The notes: generated from the sequence alone by a model not told the origin. DNA of 60,646 nucleotides from Crocinitomix sp. (GCA_030836155.1 JAURQI010000108.1:1-60646), one strand, 5' to 3'; positions 33,046-42,652 are shown, counted from the first letter of the stretch. Numbers and translations: made by a program.

Positions 33046-34473
33046 ATGAAGCGCGGAGATATATTGGAACTAACTATAGAAGACTATGCCTTTGGAGGTA
33101 AGGGTATTGCTCGAATTGAAACTGAAAATGGCATATATCCCGTTTTCGTTCCAAACACCATTCCCGGTCAATTCGTCTCGACGCGTATTGCCAAAAAGCG
33201 CAAGAAATATGCGGAAGGAAAATTATTGACGGTGATCAAACGTTCTAAGCAAGAAGTGGAGGTGCCTTATCAGCCTATATCAGGTGCGCCGTACATTGGT
33301 TTGCCTATTGAGCAACAAAGAGCTTATAAAGAAGCGGCTACATTGACACAATATGAGCGAATTGGAGGCGTTAAAGATATCCAATCGATATTTGATGAAT
33401 TTATCAGTTCTCCTGAAAATTTCAACTATCGAAACAAGATGGAATATTCGTTTTCATCCATTCGACAAGATCTAGAGACGGGAGAAGAAGTGGATGACGC
33501 TTTTGCTTTAGGTTTTAAAACGAGAGGAACGTGGTGGAAAGTCGAAAATCTAGATCGCCCAGATGGACTTTTCGATGAAGCGTTTGAAACGATTTTGCCA
33601 AAGATTAGGGTTTATTTAGAAGGCACTAAACTTCCAGCATGGCATCCACCGAAAAAAATAGGATTTTTCCGTCACTTGGTGGTCAGAAAATCTTTTGATA
33701 CCAATCAATTATTGATTAACCTCGTTACCTCGTCGCAAGGACTTGATCGATTTGATCAGAAAGCTTTCTCTGAATTTATGCAATCGGCTTTAGGTAGTCG
33801 TTTGGCCGGTCTTCAGCATACCGTTAATGATGATGTTGCGGATCGTGCAAAGATCGAAAATGGGGAAAACGGACTACTTTGCGGCGAACCGGTCATACTT
33901 GAAAAACTGATGGATTTACATTTTGAAATCAGTATGGAGAGTTTCTTTCAAACTAACCCCAAGAGTGCTGAGCGTTTATATGCTAAGGCAATCCAATATG
34001 CTCAGGAAAAAGTTGACTTGAATGGAAAGGTCTTAATGGATTTGTTTTGCGGTACAGGTACGATTGGACAGATCATGGCTTCTCAATTGAAAGAGGTTAA
34101 AGTAATTGGTGTAGATATTGTCCCGGAAGCAATTGAAGACGCCAAACGCAATGCCGAGCGTAACGGTTTGAAAAATATTGAATTTTACGCAGCAGATGTG
34201 GGTAAATTTCTTTTTGAGTATCCAAATTATACTGATCAGATACACACCATCATGCTGGATCCACCAAGGGCAGGAATAGCACCTAAAACATTGCTAAAGG
34301 TTATTCGATTAAATGCAAAACAGATCGTATATATTTCATGTAATCCCGCAACGCAAGCAAGAGATACGGAAACCTTGCAAGAGAGCGGTTATCAATTGCA
34401 AAAAATAAGTCTTGTGGATCAATTTCCGCATACCAGTCATATTGAAGCGGTAGCTTTGTTTGAAAGGGTATAA
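33046..34473 (+). CDS. rlmD: 23S rRNA (uracil-C5)-methyltransferase, RlmD/TrmA-like
   Basis: 475 aa. N-terminal TRAM domain ('IEDYAFGGKGIARIE', 'VFVPNTIPGQFV') for RNA binding, then the class I methyltransferase fold: SAM motif 'LMDLFCGTGTIGQ', 'MLDPPRAGIAPK', and the catalytic Cys432 in 'VYISCNPATQARD'. Such enzymes methylate U1939 or U747 of 23S rRNA; which site this paralog modifies is not clear. The Fe-S cluster cysteines of E. coli RlmD are not obvious near 'EKLMDLHFEIS', so it may be an RlmCD- or TrmA-type relative. Confidence 0.85.
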   Translation: MKRGDILELTIEDYAFGGKGIARIETENGIYPVFVPNTIPGQFVSTRIAKKRKKYAEGKLLTVIKRSKQEVEVPYQPISGAPYIGLPIEQQRAYKEAATLTQYERIGGVKDIQSIFDEFISSPENFNYRNKMEYSFSSIRQDLETGEEVDDAFALGFKTRGTWWKVENLDRPDGLFDEAFETILPKIRVYLEGTKLPAWHPPKKIGFFRHLVVRKSFDTNQLLINLVTSSQGLDRFDQKAFSEFMQSALGSRLAGLQHTVNDDVADRAKIENGENGLLCGEPVILEKLMDLHFEISMESFFQTNPKSAERLYAKAIQYAQEKVDLNGKVLMDLFCGTGTIGQIMASQLKEVKVIGVDIVPEAIEDAKRNAERNGLKNIEFYAADVGKFLFEYPNYTDQIHTIMLDPPRAGIAPKTLLKVIRLNAKQIVYISCNPATQARDTETLQESGYQLQKISLVDQFPHTSHIEAVALFERV

Positions 34474-34591
34474 GTTTTGCCTTGTATTCTCGTATTCTTG
34501 TTTTCGTCGATAATTTGGTGATTTTATTGCGTTAATTATTGTTCTTAGGCCAATTTCTGACGTATTCTGAGTGATTTCCATTTCTAACCCG

Positions 34592-34599
34592 TAGTTTTG
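34592..34599 (+). promoter_or_regulatory. -7 promoter element of the 34617 gene
   Basis: TAGTTTTG matches TAnnTTTG exactly, 17 nt before the ATG. Confidence 0.45.
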
Positions 34600-34616
34600 A
34601 GAGAAACATCTTCAGT

Positions 34617-35327
34617 ATGTACAAAATCCTATTTTTAGTTTTATTTTTCTTAACCACATTTTTGAGTTTCGGTCAGCGAAGACCAAATAGTTTAAGATTA
34701 TCAGGGACAGTATTAGGATATACTTATGACGATTCCAAAGGTCTATTTAATCGCAATAAAACTCTTGAAGTAGAAGGAAGTGTTCCTAGTGTATGGATGA
34801 AAATATTGAATAAGGACGGCGATCGTATTGATAAGACAACAACTTCAGGGGGTGGAGATTTTTCATTGAATTTAGAATTAGGACAGCGTTATACTCTTAT
34901 TTATGGTAAAGCGGATTATGGAACGAGCGCTTTCCAAGTCGATTTGAATAATGTGAAGCCTGACTTGTCTAAGGTGGGTCTTGTATTGAAGAATATTGAA
35001 CTCATTTTAAATAGTTTCAAAACGGATAAACCTCAAGATAACGGAGAGGTTTTTGGTGTTATTTCTTTTGATAATAAAAAGGAAGAGTTCATATTCAAAC
35101 CTGCAGTTTTTGACAAAAAGAATAAACTTTTTAAGGATGATGCAGATAATACACCGTTCAATTTAATGTTCAACTCGCTCGGAAAGAATAAATCAATTAA
35201 AAAAGCCGAGAATATTGAAACAAAAAGCGATGCGCAGCGCGCTTATATTGACGTAGCTGAAATTGATACAACCTCCGCCAATACCAACCTAAACAGTCCG
35301 ATAGCATATAAATTAAATGAAGGATAA
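34617..35327 (+). CDS. Secreted protein of unknown function
   Basis: 236 aa. Signal peptide about residues 1-19 ('TTFLSFGQ'). A carboxypeptidase-regulatory-like or transthyretin-like segment follows ('LSGTVLGYTYDDSKGLF', 'MKILNKDGDRIDKTTTSGGGDFSLNLELGQRYTLIYGK'). The C-terminal half is charged and low in structure. It may be periplasmic. The 3' end overlaps the readthrough tail of the broken SiaB-like gene by 85 nt tail-to-tail. No family name can be supported. Confidence 0.68.
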   Translation: MYKILFLVLFFLTTFLSFGQRRPNSLRLSGTVLGYTYDDSKGLFNRNKTLEVEGSVPSVWMKILNKDGDRIDKTTTSGGGDFSLNLELGQRYTLIYGKADYGTSAFQVDLNNVKPDLSKVGLVLKNIELILNSFKTDKPQDNGEVFGVISFDNKKEEFIFKPAVFDKKNKLFKDDADNTPFNLMFNSLGKNKSIKKAENIETKSDAQRAYIDVAEIDTTSANTNLNSPIAYKLNEG

Positions 35328-35869
35328 AAGAAGCCCTTTGGTTTCTCCTTTTCAGATTCAGACAAGGTCAATTCTAATTCAAACGCATCAAAATCCTCGT
35401 TCCAGGGCTCAAAAGCATAACGAGGCAATCGCTTTGCTTTTCGCGCCATTTCTATGATGCCTAAGCCGGCACCGCCTTTATCACTAAACTGATTATCATT
35501 TAAAGCCTCTAAATAGACTTTTCGCAGTTCATCTTTATCCAAGTTCTTAACCGTTGAAAAGCTATTGATGATTTTATCTTTTTGGGTTTTTCAAACTGGG
35601 TTTATAGTTGTAATGAGGTTGTCATCTCCTGGTGTGCGAATGGAGAAGAAATTCTCAAAAACTTCGTCTTTTCGTTCAGAATGGCGAACAATATTTTGAA
35701 AGCATTCAGTCATTAGATAGTTGATCTTCTTCTTAACTTTTCTCGGTGTATCTGATCGCGCATCTTGCATAGACAATAGCGGGTCCATAAATTCATCAGA
35801 AAAATGATCTAAATAGGCAAAACAGAATTGCTCTTTTTTAATCAAATTATATACGTCGAAGATTATCAA
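35243..35869 (-). pseudogene. SiaB-like (DUF6272) histidine-kinase-fold protein interrupted by a stop codon
   Basis: Two ORFs (35591-35869 and 35243-35542) are in the same frame and join into one SiaB-type protein of about 208 codons. The N-terminal part carries 'FCFAYLDHFSDEF' and the ATPase N-box 'ECFQNIVRHSE'; the C-terminal part carries the G-box 'GGAGLGIIEMARKA'. Between them a single TGA (35591-35593) follows 'TINPV', and the reading frame resumes in register ('KTQKDKIINSFSTVKNLDKDELRK'). SiaB-like kinases phosphorylate SiaC partner proteins. No siaC gene is visible here. No in-frame ATG is found; TTG 35869 is the only start. The last ~30 residues look like spurious extension past the family's usual end. 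Confidence 0.7.
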
Positions 35870-35957
35870 AGTCAGTTCAGGTAAATTTAATGAACAAAAG
35901 AAGCTTTTTCACGATTTCACTAAATAATATTTAATTTTTCGACGAATACTGAAATGC

Positions 35958-36944
35958 CTAGATTAAGTCTAGTTTAATCTGTGTCAAAGTTTGCCAATGA
36001 AAGGTCAATGAGAGGTGGTATTGTTTCGAGCGAATGATTATGTGCTCAGATGGATTCATTTTTAATCGATCATTTAATAGTCTCGATACTTCTTCAAATG
36101 ACATACCGACACGAATTCCTCCTGGTAAGACCAGATGTGGACCATTTGCTTCAAGCGAAAGGAGTTTTCCAGTGTTTTTTCCCTTTTTATAGGTCAATAC
36201 GTAATCCTTTCCATAAGAATAGGTTTTGAAAATTTCACTCGTATTCATTAATGTGTCCTGATCTAATTTAAGTTTGGGTGCCCATCTGGATACCATTAAT
36301 TGCTCATGCGTTTCTAATGTAATCGGTTCATGAAGAAAAAAGACATGATCAAAAGTGTCCTTTTTTGCATCAAATAGGAGTGTGTCTGGAGACTCAAAAT
36401 GATTCAGTGTATCAAAATGAGCTGCATATTGTTTCCATTCATCTCCGCGTTTGTAGATCAAATAGCCGGCTTTTCGAAATGTTTTTTCTAGATCTGCCAT
36501 CTGTTTTTCAGCCTTTGGATAATCGAATTTTGTATAATCGTCTTCAAACTTTATTGGTTCTTTAGACCAAATCTTTATTTGATCGCAGGCAAAGCAAATC
36601 GACAATGATGCAACTGGTTCGTGTCTGTCATTATAATAAATAATGCCGTGATGTGGCAAATAGCACTTGGATAACCCATATACGAGCTCATCCGCACCAT
36701 GTTTAAAAATATTGAGTATTTCATTATGCATTTCTTCCGAAACTATTTGACCGTTTCCAACTTTAGTTTCAGCATAAATCCCATCTCGATAGATAGATGG
36801 CTGATTCATGTGTGGTGCCTCTAGTTCGATATTGAAATAATGCATCTTAGCATAGGCATAGGGCACATTAGGGAATCGAAATCCACCAGCGTAAGCCGCA
36901 ACTTGTGACGTAAAAAAGAGGGTTAAAATCAGTAGTTGTTTCAT
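35958..36944 (-). CDS. Secreted protein of unknown function
   Basis: 328 aa from ATG 36944 (a further ATG lies at 36962). Signal peptide about residues 1-19 ('MKQLLILTLFFTSQVAAYA'). It contains 'HHGIIYYNDRHEPVASLSICFACDQIKIW', a pattern I have seen in uncharacterised Bacteroidota proteins, with a conserved CxxC-like pair (Cys-Phe-Ala-Cys). The rest is mixed alpha/beta. No catalytic motif recognised. Confidence 0.65.
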   Translation of the reverse strand: MKQLLILTLFFTSQVAAYAGGFRFPNVPYAYAKMHYFNIELEAPHMNQPSIYRDGIYAETKVGNGQIVSEEMHNEILNIFKHGADELVYGLSKCYLPHHGIIYYNDRHEPVASLSICFACDQIKIWSKEPIKFEDDYTKFDYPKAEKQMADLEKTFRKAGYLIYKRGDEWKQYAAHFDTLNHFESPDTLLFDAKKDTFDHVFFLHEPITLETHEQLMVSRWAPKLKLDQDTLMNTSEIFKTYSYGKDYVLTYKKGKNTGKLLSLEANGPHLVLPGGIRVGMSFEEVSRLLNDRLKMNPSEHIIIRSKQYHLSLTFHWQTLTQIKLDLI

Positions 36945-37139
36945 AGGGCGGGTATTAACCATTCAGTTCTACTAAAAATAGGAAATAAAATTGAATAGAA
37001 TCATCAGCTAATTTTTGAATCAAATATCATGCCTGATTAAAGGTGTCACAGCAGATCGGCTTCTGAATTCGAGGCGATACTTATATTTAACTCCTATTAT
37101 TTCATTAATTTCATGCATTCAAAATGTCTGTAAATATTC

Positions 37140-39749
37140 ATGCTTAAAGCTAAAGGATCATTAGCACGGCGTAACGCCTTTGTTTACTTTGTTCTCTTTC
37201 TTATAGGGATCAGTGTAACAGGTATTGTATTATTCTCCTACAGTTCTAGAGAAATTCTGGATCTAACCGAAAAGCGACTGACACATACAGCGGAAATGAT
37301 TCGGTTAAAGATGATGGACTATACGAATCACCTAGAGCGAGATATCAATCAATTGGCTAGCAGCCCATTATTAGAACGTTATTCCGAAGATACCACAGGT
37401 GATAACCTTGATGTATTAACACAAGAATACATTTCAGTTTTGGCAAGTAAACCGAATTTCTTTCAAATCCGACTCATCGAGGCTAATAATTTGGGTAAAG
37501 AAATTATTAGGGTAGAGCGCAAGAAAGACAAACTTTTGACAACTCCAAAGAACGAATTACAATACAAGGGTGATCGAGACTATTTCCAGGAGTTAAGTGA
37601 TATGCCTTTAGATTCATTATACTATTCGGAGATTAATCTGAATAGAGAACATACACAAATTAGTGATCCTCGCATTCCAACATTACGGATGGGTAAGCGA
37701 TTAAAGGCTAATCGATTGGGAGAGATGATTCTAATTGTGAATATTGATTTAAATAAAATATTTGCCGAACTCGAGCAATTATTACCTGAATCTTATGAAT
37801 TAAGGGTTTTGAATCATGATGGTCATTATTTGATTCACCCTGATGTAGCCGCTACATTTACCTTTGAATACGATAGGAAAAGCGTTTTTCACGAAGAATT
37901 TGATTCTCGCGAATATTTACAAGAGGATGGGCAATGGAAAGATGAATTTCAAACATCGGAAACCATCGTTAGTCGTATTGAAATACCATATGGAAGAGAG
38001 CATGTAAATCTACAAGCTATGGTTTCCGCAAAGAAATCAATCATCTTAAGTTCATTCTACTCATGGCGAAATAAAGTACTATTCTTGATTCTGGGTGTGG
38101 CGATCGTTTTTCTTTTATTAGCGTTTGTCTATATGAGACGTCAGTCATCTGAGCTAAATAGAATCACTGCGCAATTGAGTTCATTTGCTAATGAGCCGAC
38201 ACCTATGAATTTGCCCATAAAAAGGAAAGATGAAATAGGGGAGTTAGCGAGTAGTTTTGAGTTGATGTCTCGGAAAATATCAGAGAGTCAGCAATTACTT
38301 GAAGAGGCCAGAGAAAAAGCAGAAGAGGCTTATGCTGAAAAGAATATGTTTCTAGAAAACATGAGTCATGAGATTCGTAATCCACTACAAGCAATTATTG
38401 GCACAACGGAGATTTTGGAACAGAATAAAATGGATCCCGCTCAACAGCCATTTATTAGCTCGCTTAAGTTTAGTGCAACACAGTTAAAATCGTTGGTTAC
38501 AGACATTTTGGATTATGGTAAAATCAAAGCTGGCCAGATCAAAATTGATCCAGAATGGAACCGTTTGGATACCTTTTGTCAAGAATTGATTCAGTCATTA
38601 GGACATCTTGCCCAACGAAAAAATATTAAGCTCACATTGGCTTTTCCAACTGAATTTCAAGGAGAACATTTTAAGTACGACCCATTGCGATTGTATCAAA
38701 TTCTAAATAACCTATTAAATAATGCCTTAAAGTTCACCCCTGAAAAAGGGCAAATTATACTCACTGTTTCGCTTGCAGAGAAAGAGAAAATAAAATTTGC
38801 AGTCAGTGATAATGGTCCAGGCATGCCAGAGGAAGAGTTAAAGCGGATTCTAAATCGAAATTATACATCAGATTATTCAACTGGAGCAGGTTTAGGGCTA
38901 ACGATTGTGAAGGAGTTATTGCATTTGCAGAATAGTGAATTGACTGTTATTTCAAATGAAGGTAAGGGAAGTGAATTTAATTTTGAATTAGCCATAGAGA
39001 CACGCCAAGACGAGTCAGGGAAAAATGATCAATTTGAGATGTCACCTATCGACTCACAGAACCTCTCCATATTGATAATAGAGGATGACCCTGAATTGAG
39101 GAATTGGTACGGACATATATTCAACGCTTATGATTGCGAAATTCTTGCCAATCCAAGTTTAATTCCAGCTGAGAAGATGTGGCTGATCATCATAACTGAC
39201 CTGAATTTTGAATCAGAAGGAATAGTACCTGAAGACTATACGACATCCTTAACGAAAAAACTTCAATCAGGAGGTCAGGTACTTGTTGTATCTGGCAATG
39301 ATATTAATGCTATTCATGGTAGCGATGATAAGGTCCAACGACTAGCCAAGCCTGTCGATCGGGAAATATTAATGCGAAAGATTCATCGTATTGGAGCAGT
39401 TGCACAATTTGGTAAGCCTGATTTTAATCAAATTGAAAAGGACTACGATCAAGTCGTGCCTTTGATTCAGAATGCGATGGGTATTTTAATCGAAGAATGG
39501 GAGAAAGACACACAGCGATACCGAGAAGCTATTTTAAATCGTGATATTGAAAAATTTGATGCCATTACGCATAAAATTCTTGCAAGTGTTAAGCGATTTA
39601 AGCTAGATAAATTGAATCAGTTGCTCGAAAGTGTACGTTTGAGTTTGTCCGCACAGGATGACAAGCATGAAGGTTGGCAGCAGAAATTAGATGAGGCGAT
39701 GCTCTTTATCGTCAGCGAAATGAGGGTATATCGCCAAGCCTTGAAATAA
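37140..39749 (+). CDS. Hybrid sensor histidine kinase with receiver and Hpt-like domains
   Basis: 869 aa. Membrane segments at about 16-36 and 312-332 enclose a ~270-residue periplasmic double-Cache-like sensor. HAMP follows, then a coiled coil, then the H-box 'ENMSHEIRNPLQAIIG' with His410, N-box 'NLLNNALKFTPEKG', 'DNGPGMPEEEL' and 'GAGLGLTIVKELL' of the ATPase domain. A receiver-like domain starts at 'LSILIIEDDPEL' with probable phospho-acceptor Asp687 ('ITDLNFES') and a late 'LAKP'. The C-terminal helices (from about 770) form an Hpt-like domain with His811 in 'ITHKILASVKRFKL'. The His-Asp-His chain could pass phosphate on to a response regulator, perhaps the convergent LytTR protein 5 nt away. 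The signal sensed is unknown. Confidence 0.87.
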   Translation: MLKAKGSLARRNAFVYFVLFLIGISVTGIVLFSYSSREILDLTEKRLTHTAEMIRLKMMDYTNHLERDINQLASSPLLERYSEDTTGDNLDVLTQEYISVLASKPNFFQIRLIEANNLGKEIIRVERKKDKLLTTPKNELQYKGDRDYFQELSDMPLDSLYYSEINLNREHTQISDPRIPTLRMGKRLKANRLGEMILIVNIDLNKIFAELEQLLPESYELRVLNHDGHYLIHPDVAATFTFEYDRKSVFHEEFDSREYLQEDGQWKDEFQTSETIVSRIEIPYGREHVNLQAMVSAKKSIILSSFYSWRNKVLFLILGVAIVFLLLAFVYMRRQSSELNRITAQLSSFANEPTPMNLPIKRKDEIGELASSFELMSRKISESQQLLEEAREKAEEAYAEKNMFLENMSHEIRNPLQAIIGTTEILEQNKMDPAQQPFISSLKFSATQLKSLVTDILDYGKIKAGQIKIDPEWNRLDTFCQELIQSLGHLAQRKNIKLTLAFPTEFQGEHFKYDPLRLYQILNNLLNNALKFTPEKGQIILTVSLAEKEKIKFAVSDNGPGMPEEELKRILNRNYTSDYSTGAGLGLTIVKELLHLQNSELTVISNEGKGSEFNFELAIETRQDESGKNDQFEMSPIDSQNLSILIIEDDPELRNWYGHIFNAYDCEILANPSLIPAEKMWLIIITDLNFESEGIVPEDYTTSLTKKLQSGGQVLVVSGNDINAIHGSDDKVQRLAKPVDREILMRKIHRIGAVAQFGKPDFNQIEKDYDQVVPLIQNAMGILIEEWEKDTQRYREAILNRDIEKFDAITHKILASVKRFKLDKLNQLLESVRLSLSAQDDKHEGWQQKLDEAMLFIVSEMRVYRQALK

Positions 39750-39754
39750 GCGAG

Positions 39755-40480
39755 TTAAAGTGTTTTCCAGTTATCTAAGAGACCATTAATTGATTCACGG
39801 TATTTTGGACCTACAGGAATGTTCTGACCGTTAACTATCACATGATCGGTTCCAATCGATTCGAGTAAATCTTTATTGATGAGGTAGGATTTATGGACAC
39901 GCATGAACTGCTGAGGTAATTCATGCTCTAAACGTTTCATGCTCATTAGACTCATTACCTTCTTATTTTCCAGATAAAAAACGACATAATTGGCTTCTGA
40001 TTTCACGTATTGGATTTGATTTGGATCTATGATTACTTTGTCATTTCCATCTTTTACGATCAACTTGTTTGGCTCTGTCTTATTTATTGAAGGGGTTGGT
40101 GTTGTTTTTTGTTTACGTTGTGGCAGACGAAAAATGGCTTTTACAAAACGTTCATAAGTGATTGGTTTAACTAAAAAATCAATCACTTGTTCGTAATTAT
40201 AAGAGGTAGCTCCAAAAGACTCCTCTGTTGTAACCATAACAACTGGAATACTAGACGGGAAAAGTTCTAAAAGGTTTTGTCCGTTTAAATCGGGTAGGTT
40301 AAAATCTAGAAAAATAAGATCATAATCACCCGCATTAACAGCCTGCAAAGCCTGACTCCCATTCATGACAGAAACACAGGAATTAATCCATTCCTGTTTC
40401 GAACAAAAATGTTTGATTAGGTCTCCGATCAAAGGATCGTCATCTACGACTAAACAGTTGATATTTTTAGTATTCGTCAT
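39755..40480 (-). CDS. LytTR family DNA-binding response regulator
   Basis: 241 aa. Receiver domain residues ~7-115: acidic pocket 'VVDDDP', phospho-acceptor Asp59 in 'LIFLDFNLPDLNG', Thr in 'VMVTT', Lys105 in 'FLVKPI'. LytTR domain ~140-240 with 'QIQYVKSEANYVVFYLENKKVMSLMSMKRLEHELP' and 'FMRVHKSYLIN'. It binds DNA as a transcription factor. It lies tail-to-tail with the hybrid kinase, which is its best candidate partner. A perfect 14-bp palindrome lies 31 nt upstream of its start (40511-40524). Confidence 0.92.
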   Translation of the reverse strand: MTNTKNINCLVVDDDPLIGDLIKHFCSKQEWINSCVSVMNGSQALQAVNAGDYDLIFLDFNLPDLNGQNLLELFPSSIPVVMVTTEESFGATSYNYEQVIDFLVKPITYERFVKAIFRLPQRKQKTTPTPSINKTEPNKLIVKDGNDKVIIDPNQIQYVKSEANYVVFYLENKKVMSLMSMKRLEHELPQQFMRVHKSYLINKDLLESIGTDHVIVNGQNIPVGPKYRESINGLLDNWKTL

Positions 40481-40510
40481 TTATAATGTTGTTTTCGTCA
40501 AATAGATCAA

Positions 40511-40524
40511 AATTGATATCAATT
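40511..40524. promoter_or_regulatory. 14-bp palindrome between divergent genes
   Basis: AATTGATATCAATT is perfectly palindromic. It lies between the LytTR regulator (minus) and the haloperoxidase-type lipoprotein (plus), so it could be an operator for either gene. Length and AT content make chance possible. Confidence 0.35.
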
Positions 40525-40628
40525 CAAAGCAGGTTTTTATCCATTTAAACAATGGCTTCATCAATTGATCGAAATAGGCAGCAAAATATTAGCTAGCTTC
40601 ATCCTTTGATAAAACCAAATTTACACAA

Positions 40629-42128
40629 ATGAAATTAAAACAAATCAGTTTATGGGCGTTGAGTCTTCTATTGATCACAGGATGTGGTAGTTCAGAAGAG
40701 TCAAACAATGACTATACAACGTCTAACGAGCCTGTACAGGAAGAGGAGAAAAGAGGAACAGAAAATGTTGCTTATATCTGGGGAGAGGCTGCCTTACAAG
40801 GGACGGCGATGGATACGGATCGTTTTAAACCGCGTCCAACCGTAACATCTCGATACTTAGGACTAATCTGCACAAGTATGTTTGATGCATGGACACGTTA
40901 TGATGCAAATGCGATTCCGGTTTATGCTACAGAAATAGAACGTCAACCAGAAGCTGAGCAAACAATAGAAAATAAAGAGAAAGCCATTAGTTATGCAGCA
41001 TATACGGCCTGCGTAGAGTATTACTATTCGGATAGTATGTATTTCAAAGACATTATGAAAGATTTAGGATTCGATCCTGAAGTCAAGTCAATGGATATGT
41101 CGACTCCTGAAGGAGTAGGGTATATGGCTGCAAAAGCTGTGATTGATGCACGTCGTAATGATGGCTCAAACCAATACGCTTCGCACGAAGGTTCTGATGG
41201 CATGCCTTATTATGATTACACAGGTTATGCGCCGATCAACTCTCCTGACTTGAATACGGATATTAACCGTTGGCAACCAAAATATTTTGCAGATGGTGAG
41301 GGAGGAACTTACGCACCAAAATGTTTAACACCACATTGGTATATGGTTGAGACAATTGCTTTGGATTCGGCTTCTGAATTTAGACCAGGACCTCCACCGA
41401 TGATGGGCTCAGAGCAGCTTAAAGAAGAGTTAGTCGAGGTAATCGAGATTCAAAAAGAGATGACGGATTACGATAAAGCGCTTGTTGAGTTTATGCGTGA
41501 TGGACCACAATCAGTTCAACAAGCAGGGCATTGGTTGAAATTTGCTCAACACGTTTCGAGAAGAGATAATCATACATTGGATGAGGACATTAAGATGTAC
41601 TTCTTAGTTGAGTTGGTGGCTATGGATGCCTTTATCGCTTCTTGGGATTCGAAAATGTATTACGACTTTGCAAGACCATATCAATTGGTGCACGAGGCTT
41701 ATGAAGGTGAAACGATTTACGGATGGAAAGGTGAAGGAGAAGGATTCGGAGATATTGATGGGTCACAATGGCGACCGTACTCACCGGCAGTATTCTTATG
41801 TCCTCCTTTCCCAAGTTACACATCAGGACACAGTACAATTAGCGGTGGATGTGCAGAAGCATTAAAATTATTTACTGGTTCAGATGAGTTTGGAGCAGAG
41901 GCAACCATTCTTGCAGGAGAATTAACCGAAACGGATCCAGCTTTCTATGGTGATTCAATCACGTTAAAGTTTCCAACATTTACAGAGGCTGCCGAAATGG
42001 CTGGTCAATCGCGCGTTATGGGCGGATATCATATTCAAGCTGATAACGTAGCTGGTTTGGAATTAGGAAGAGACGTTGCGCATAAGGCGTGGGATTTTTA
42101 CAATGCACATTTAGTTGCAGAACAATAA
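40629..42128 (+). CDS. Vanadium haloperoxidase/PAP2-type lipoprotein
   Basis: 499 aa. 'LLLITGCGSS' is a lipobox with Cys19, so it is lipidated in the envelope. The active-site set of vanadium-dependent haloperoxidases and class A phosphatases is visible: 'MYYDFARPYQLV' (Lys/Arg-Pro region), 'FPSYTSGHSTISGG' with Ser399-Gly-His401-Ser402, and 'SRVMGGYHIQADN' with His468. Vanadate or phosphate would be held by these residues; which activity it has (halide oxidation or phosphatase) cannot be told from sequence alone. A DoxX-like membrane protein gene follows 13 nt downstream and may be co-transcribed. Confidence 0.85.
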   Translation: MKLKQISLWALSLLLITGCGSSEESNNDYTTSNEPVQEEEKRGTENVAYIWGEAALQGTAMDTDRFKPRPTVTSRYLGLICTSMFDAWTRYDANAIPVYATEIERQPEAEQTIENKEKAISYAAYTACVEYYYSDSMYFKDIMKDLGFDPEVKSMDMSTPEGVGYMAAKAVIDARRNDGSNQYASHEGSDGMPYYDYTGYAPINSPDLNTDINRWQPKYFADGEGGTYAPKCLTPHWYMVETIALDSASEFRPGPPPMMGSEQLKEELVEVIEIQKEMTDYDKALVEFMRDGPQSVQQAGHWLKFAQHVSRRDNHTLDEDIKMYFLVELVAMDAFIASWDSKMYYDFARPYQLVHEAYEGETIYGWKGEGEGFGDIDGSQWRPYSPAVFLCPPFPSYTSGHSTISGGCAEALKLFTGSDEFGAEATILAGELTETDPAFYGDSITLKFPTFTEAAEMAGQSRVMGGYHIQADNVAGLELGRDVAHKAWDFYNAHLVAEQ

Positions 42129-42141
42129 AAACGTGCCGATT

Positions 42142-42600
42142 ATGAGCATGTCGAAGAAAACAAAGTTGAAATTATTAGCGATCTCGATTGGATTGATTTA
42201 CGTCTGGTTTGGAGCACTAAAGTTTTTTCCGGAATTAAGTCCGGCGGAGAGTTTAGCAACTGAAACCATAGATGCGATGACTTTCCATTTATTACCCGAA
42301 GGAATGGGTTATTTGACTTTAGCCATTCTGGAAGTAGGAATAGGGTTGGGACTAATGGTTGGAAAACAACAGCGTTTCTTTGTTATTGCTGCGCTGGTTC
42401 ATATGATATGTACTTTTGTTCCTTTATTTGCCTTTCCTGAGCTATCTTTCAAAGAGGCGCCTTATAGGTTTACAATTATTGGACAGTATATCATGAAGAA
42501 CTTAGTGATTATCGTTGCGTTATTAATTTTGATGCCTCCCCGTAAACAGCGCTCTTCATCAGAATTAAAAAAAGTATCAGAAAAACTAGAGAATGCCTAA
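42142..42600 (+). CDS. DoxX-like four-helix membrane protein
   Basis: 152 aa from ATG 42142. Membrane segments at about 8-26, 50-72, 80-98 and 112-132. 'YVWFGALKFFPELSP' after the first helix is the DoxX-type signature. DoxX relatives are often associated with quinone- or oxygen-linked redox, but function here is unknown. It starts 13 nt after the haloperoxidase-type gene and ends before a strong bidirectional terminator. Confidence 0.72.
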   Translation: MSMSKKTKLKLLAISIGLIYVWFGALKFFPELSPAESLATETIDAMTFHLLPEGMGYLTLAILEVGIGLGLMVGKQQRFFVIAALVHMICTFVPLFAFPELSFKEAPYRFTIIGQYIMKNLVIIVALLILMPPRKQRSSSELKKVSEKLENA

Positions 42601-42615
42601 CTTCTAGCTAGTTTT

Positions 42616-42651
42616 AAAAAAAAGAGGCGCTTTATCGGCGCCTCTTTTTTT
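42616..42651. terminator. Bidirectional terminator
   Basis: AAAAAAAGAGGCGC (ending 42630) pairs with GCGCCTCTTTTTTT (42638-42651), 7-nt loop. It closes both the plus-strand DoxX-like gene and the minus-strand His-rich pair. Confidence 0.92.
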
Positions 42652-42652
42652 G

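Noticed and set aside
34474..34591. Search for a terminator after rlmD
   Set aside because: No stem with a following T-run was found; the apparent repeats of TATTC/GTATTCT do not pair well.
36963..37139. Possible promoter before the hybrid kinase
   Set aside because: No TAnnTTTG match within 150 nt of the ATG; weak AT-rich resemblance only.
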